Assembly (NCBI RefSeq): GCF_000182925.2
Contig: NC_026501.1
Coordinates: 4,071,917 to 4,135,916, forward strand
DNA: 64,000 bases
Source: Neurospora crassa OR74A
Lineage: Eukaryota > Ascomycota > Sordariomycetes > Sordariales > Sordariaceae
Reading direction: 5' to 3'
Translations under genes and position numbers: made by a program
Notes under the pieces: model-generated
The model's database searches: none
Seen by the model: only the letters and a program-made list of their open reading frames with translations
What the model was told of the DNA's origin: nothing
Shown here: piece after piece, positions 62,511 to 64,000 of the stretch
Layout of the letters: every line of letters starts with the position of its first letter
How positions within the stretch are numbered: the stretch's first letter is position 1

Positions 62511-63645
62511 GCATACGGAAGTGGATGGGTTCTTCCACTTTTCCCAATGACGGACACAAAGAAGAGTCCAGGACAGAGTATAGGGATATAGGGGCAAAGG
62601 TCAAAGCATTGTAAGGGTGTTTTTTTTTTTCTTCCTTTTTTTTTTCTTCTGCATAGCATTGGAATCAGGATGTTCAAGTTGCTCTACATTTTCTTTTACT
62701 CAATAGTGTTTAGGGGTTCATATGTACGAGTATCGAGATACAAACAATATTATAATAATAACACATCAACACACGAAACTAGGATGTCATGGTGTGGTTA
62801 TTCGGGGTTGCCTTGGACTTGTCAGCGTAGCCTACCTGATAGGCATTATGGACGTCATGGTTAAATCAGCCTTGGAAGATAAGCAAGGAGTTGACGATAT
62901 CCCACAGCGCTCGGGAACGACGATCGAAGCTGGGCAAATTGGAGATGATGGTAGAGGAGAGTAAAGGCTCTGTCTACGAATATGTCACTGCAACGGGTTC
63001 ACTGGCTGAGCGGGGACAGATACAACAATGTGAGTCCTTGAATTCCTAGGATAATAAACACTCGACAGCGCTCGAGAATGTGCATGGCATCATAAACGAG
63101 CACTCGCAGTATTGTTACAACATCTGGGACTGGAAAAAAGGGGGGAAGAAAGGGGGCAGAAGGCCATTTGGAAAGATGCCGTGTTTACGCTTCAAACAGA
63201 AGATAAGATGCCGGCAAAGCCAGTTGGCGTCCCGTCAAAGTATGGTATAAATAGAATCAAATCAATGTTCCTCGATACCCCTCCGCCCTATGACCCCAAT
63301 GATAGCACCCTCCGAACTCCGGTTCTCCTAGGCATCACCTATGCGGCGAATAGGAACAAAAGTAGAAAAAGTGCGTGCGTCCAGTGACAATGGCAAAAGC
63401 TGTGATGTTCTCCGTAACCCCGTGTCCAATCCTGCTGTCACATTCCGAAACTCCCACCCAGTCCCTGTCCTGTTATAGAATCGGATACCACTCGCGAGCT
63501 ATCTTCTGGTGATCAAGTCGCCGGTTGTCGTTCCGCTTGCTACTATGCATATGGCCGGTTGTAATTTTGTCTTTTTTGTATTTTTTTTTGTTGCCTTTTT
63601 CTTTCTCCCATCTCCTTGTAGTTGTAGTATAGGATCGCCTTTTAT
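62511..63645. other. Convergent intergenic region
   Basis: This is the 3' flank of the LIM gene (+) and SUMO (-). It has T-rich tracts (about 62621-62648 and 63570-63605). Short open frames (62722-62964, 63112-63387) have no recognisable domains, and I do not call them genes. Confidence 0.5.
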
Positions 63646-64000
63646 CTACCAGCCGCCGACCTGCTCTTGGTGAACTTCCAGGCAATCACCGTCCTGCATC
63701 TCGAGCTATATTATGGTAGCAATGGACCTGGTTAGCAAACATATTTCTGGCGTGCTCGGGTGCTTCGTCTACCATGGTGTTCCCGGGCTAGCAGCAACAT
63801 CAACACAGATGTTAGGTGCATGCCAGACTTCACTTACAGTGTCCGGGGTGTCCGTGGGCTGTACGCGCTGACCCTCGAAGAGGAACCTAACCGAAGCCAG
63901 CGTCTTGCCCTGACGCTCGCAGAACGCCGTCATGAGCTTCTCGAGCTTGGTGCTGCGCTTGATCTTGAAAAAGACCTCGTTGTTGTTATCCGTCACCTTG
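63646..64000 (-). CDS. SMT3: SUMO (Smt3), partial; gene continues beyond the right edge
   Basis: Two minus-strand exons are visible: 63838-64000 (open at the window edge) and 63646-63705, with a 132-bp intron. The reading frame gives the ubiquitin-like fold with KVTDNNNEVFFKIKRS, LMTAFCERQGK and RFLFEGQRV. The C-terminal part (EMQDGDCLEVHQEQVGGW) ends in the di-glycine followed by a single residue. The SUMO protease would remove that Trp to expose GG for conjugation to lysines. The N-terminal variable tail lies outside the window. SUMO modifies nuclear proteins through E1/E2 (Ubc9). Confidence 0.95.

Overview
The window is from a filamentous ascomycete (Pezizomycotina, most likely Sordariomycetes). 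The genes have short GT-AG introns with CTAAC/CTGAC-type branch sites. The gene content is typical of these fungi: a Zn2Cys6 regulator, a GH13-CBM20 amylase, a CGFS glutaredoxin, Dnm1, Cox19 and SUMO. A long AT-rich tract carries the mark of repeat-induced point mutation (RIP): CpA and TpG are almost absent, TpA is in excess, and relic reading frames are broken at former Trp and Gln codons. I cannot name the species.

Layout. Positions 1 to about 23.9 kb are a RIP-mutated transposon graveyard with a 100-N assembly gap (4246-4345). It holds a minus-strand Ty3/gypsy pol relic (about 10.4-13.4 kb), a short LTR element with Gag but no room for Pol (20294-22553; paired 327-bp LTRs and a GTTAT target-site duplication), a hAT-like MITE with an 8-bp target-site duplication (23218-23633), and a few GC-rich islands that largely escaped mutation. 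A boundary zone (about 22.9-26.8 kb) mixes diverged repeats, a palindrome and a TA-flanked MITE with one small gene for a Cys-rich CYSTM-type protein.

From 27 kb rightwards the sequence is ordinary euchromatin. Genes in order are: glutaredoxin Grx4-type (+), Zn2Cys6 transcription factor (+), alpha-amylase with starch-binding domain (+), small secreted protein (-), large F-box/zinc-finger/polyQ protein (-), dynamin Dnm1 (-), Cox19 (+), a succinyl-CoA ligase alpha/beta fusion (+), a monocarboxylate-type MFS transporter (-), a three-LIM-domain protein (+), and SUMO (-, running off the right edge).

Functional links. There is no obvious biosynthetic cluster. Dnm1 and Cox19 are divergent and both act at mitochondria. 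The ligase fusion has a mitochondrial-type presequence and converges on a carboxylate-type transporter, which may or may not be meaningful. The transcription factor lies just upstream of the amylase on the same strand, but nothing in the sequence proves regulation.

The most interesting observations are a predicted 3-nt micro-exon inside the Zn2Cys6 codons, the ligase fusion with an eroded ATP-grasp part, and the Gag-only LTR element whose zinc knuckle has been rewritten by RIP in all four metal ligands. All gene models were spliced by eye from the sequence, without transcript data.
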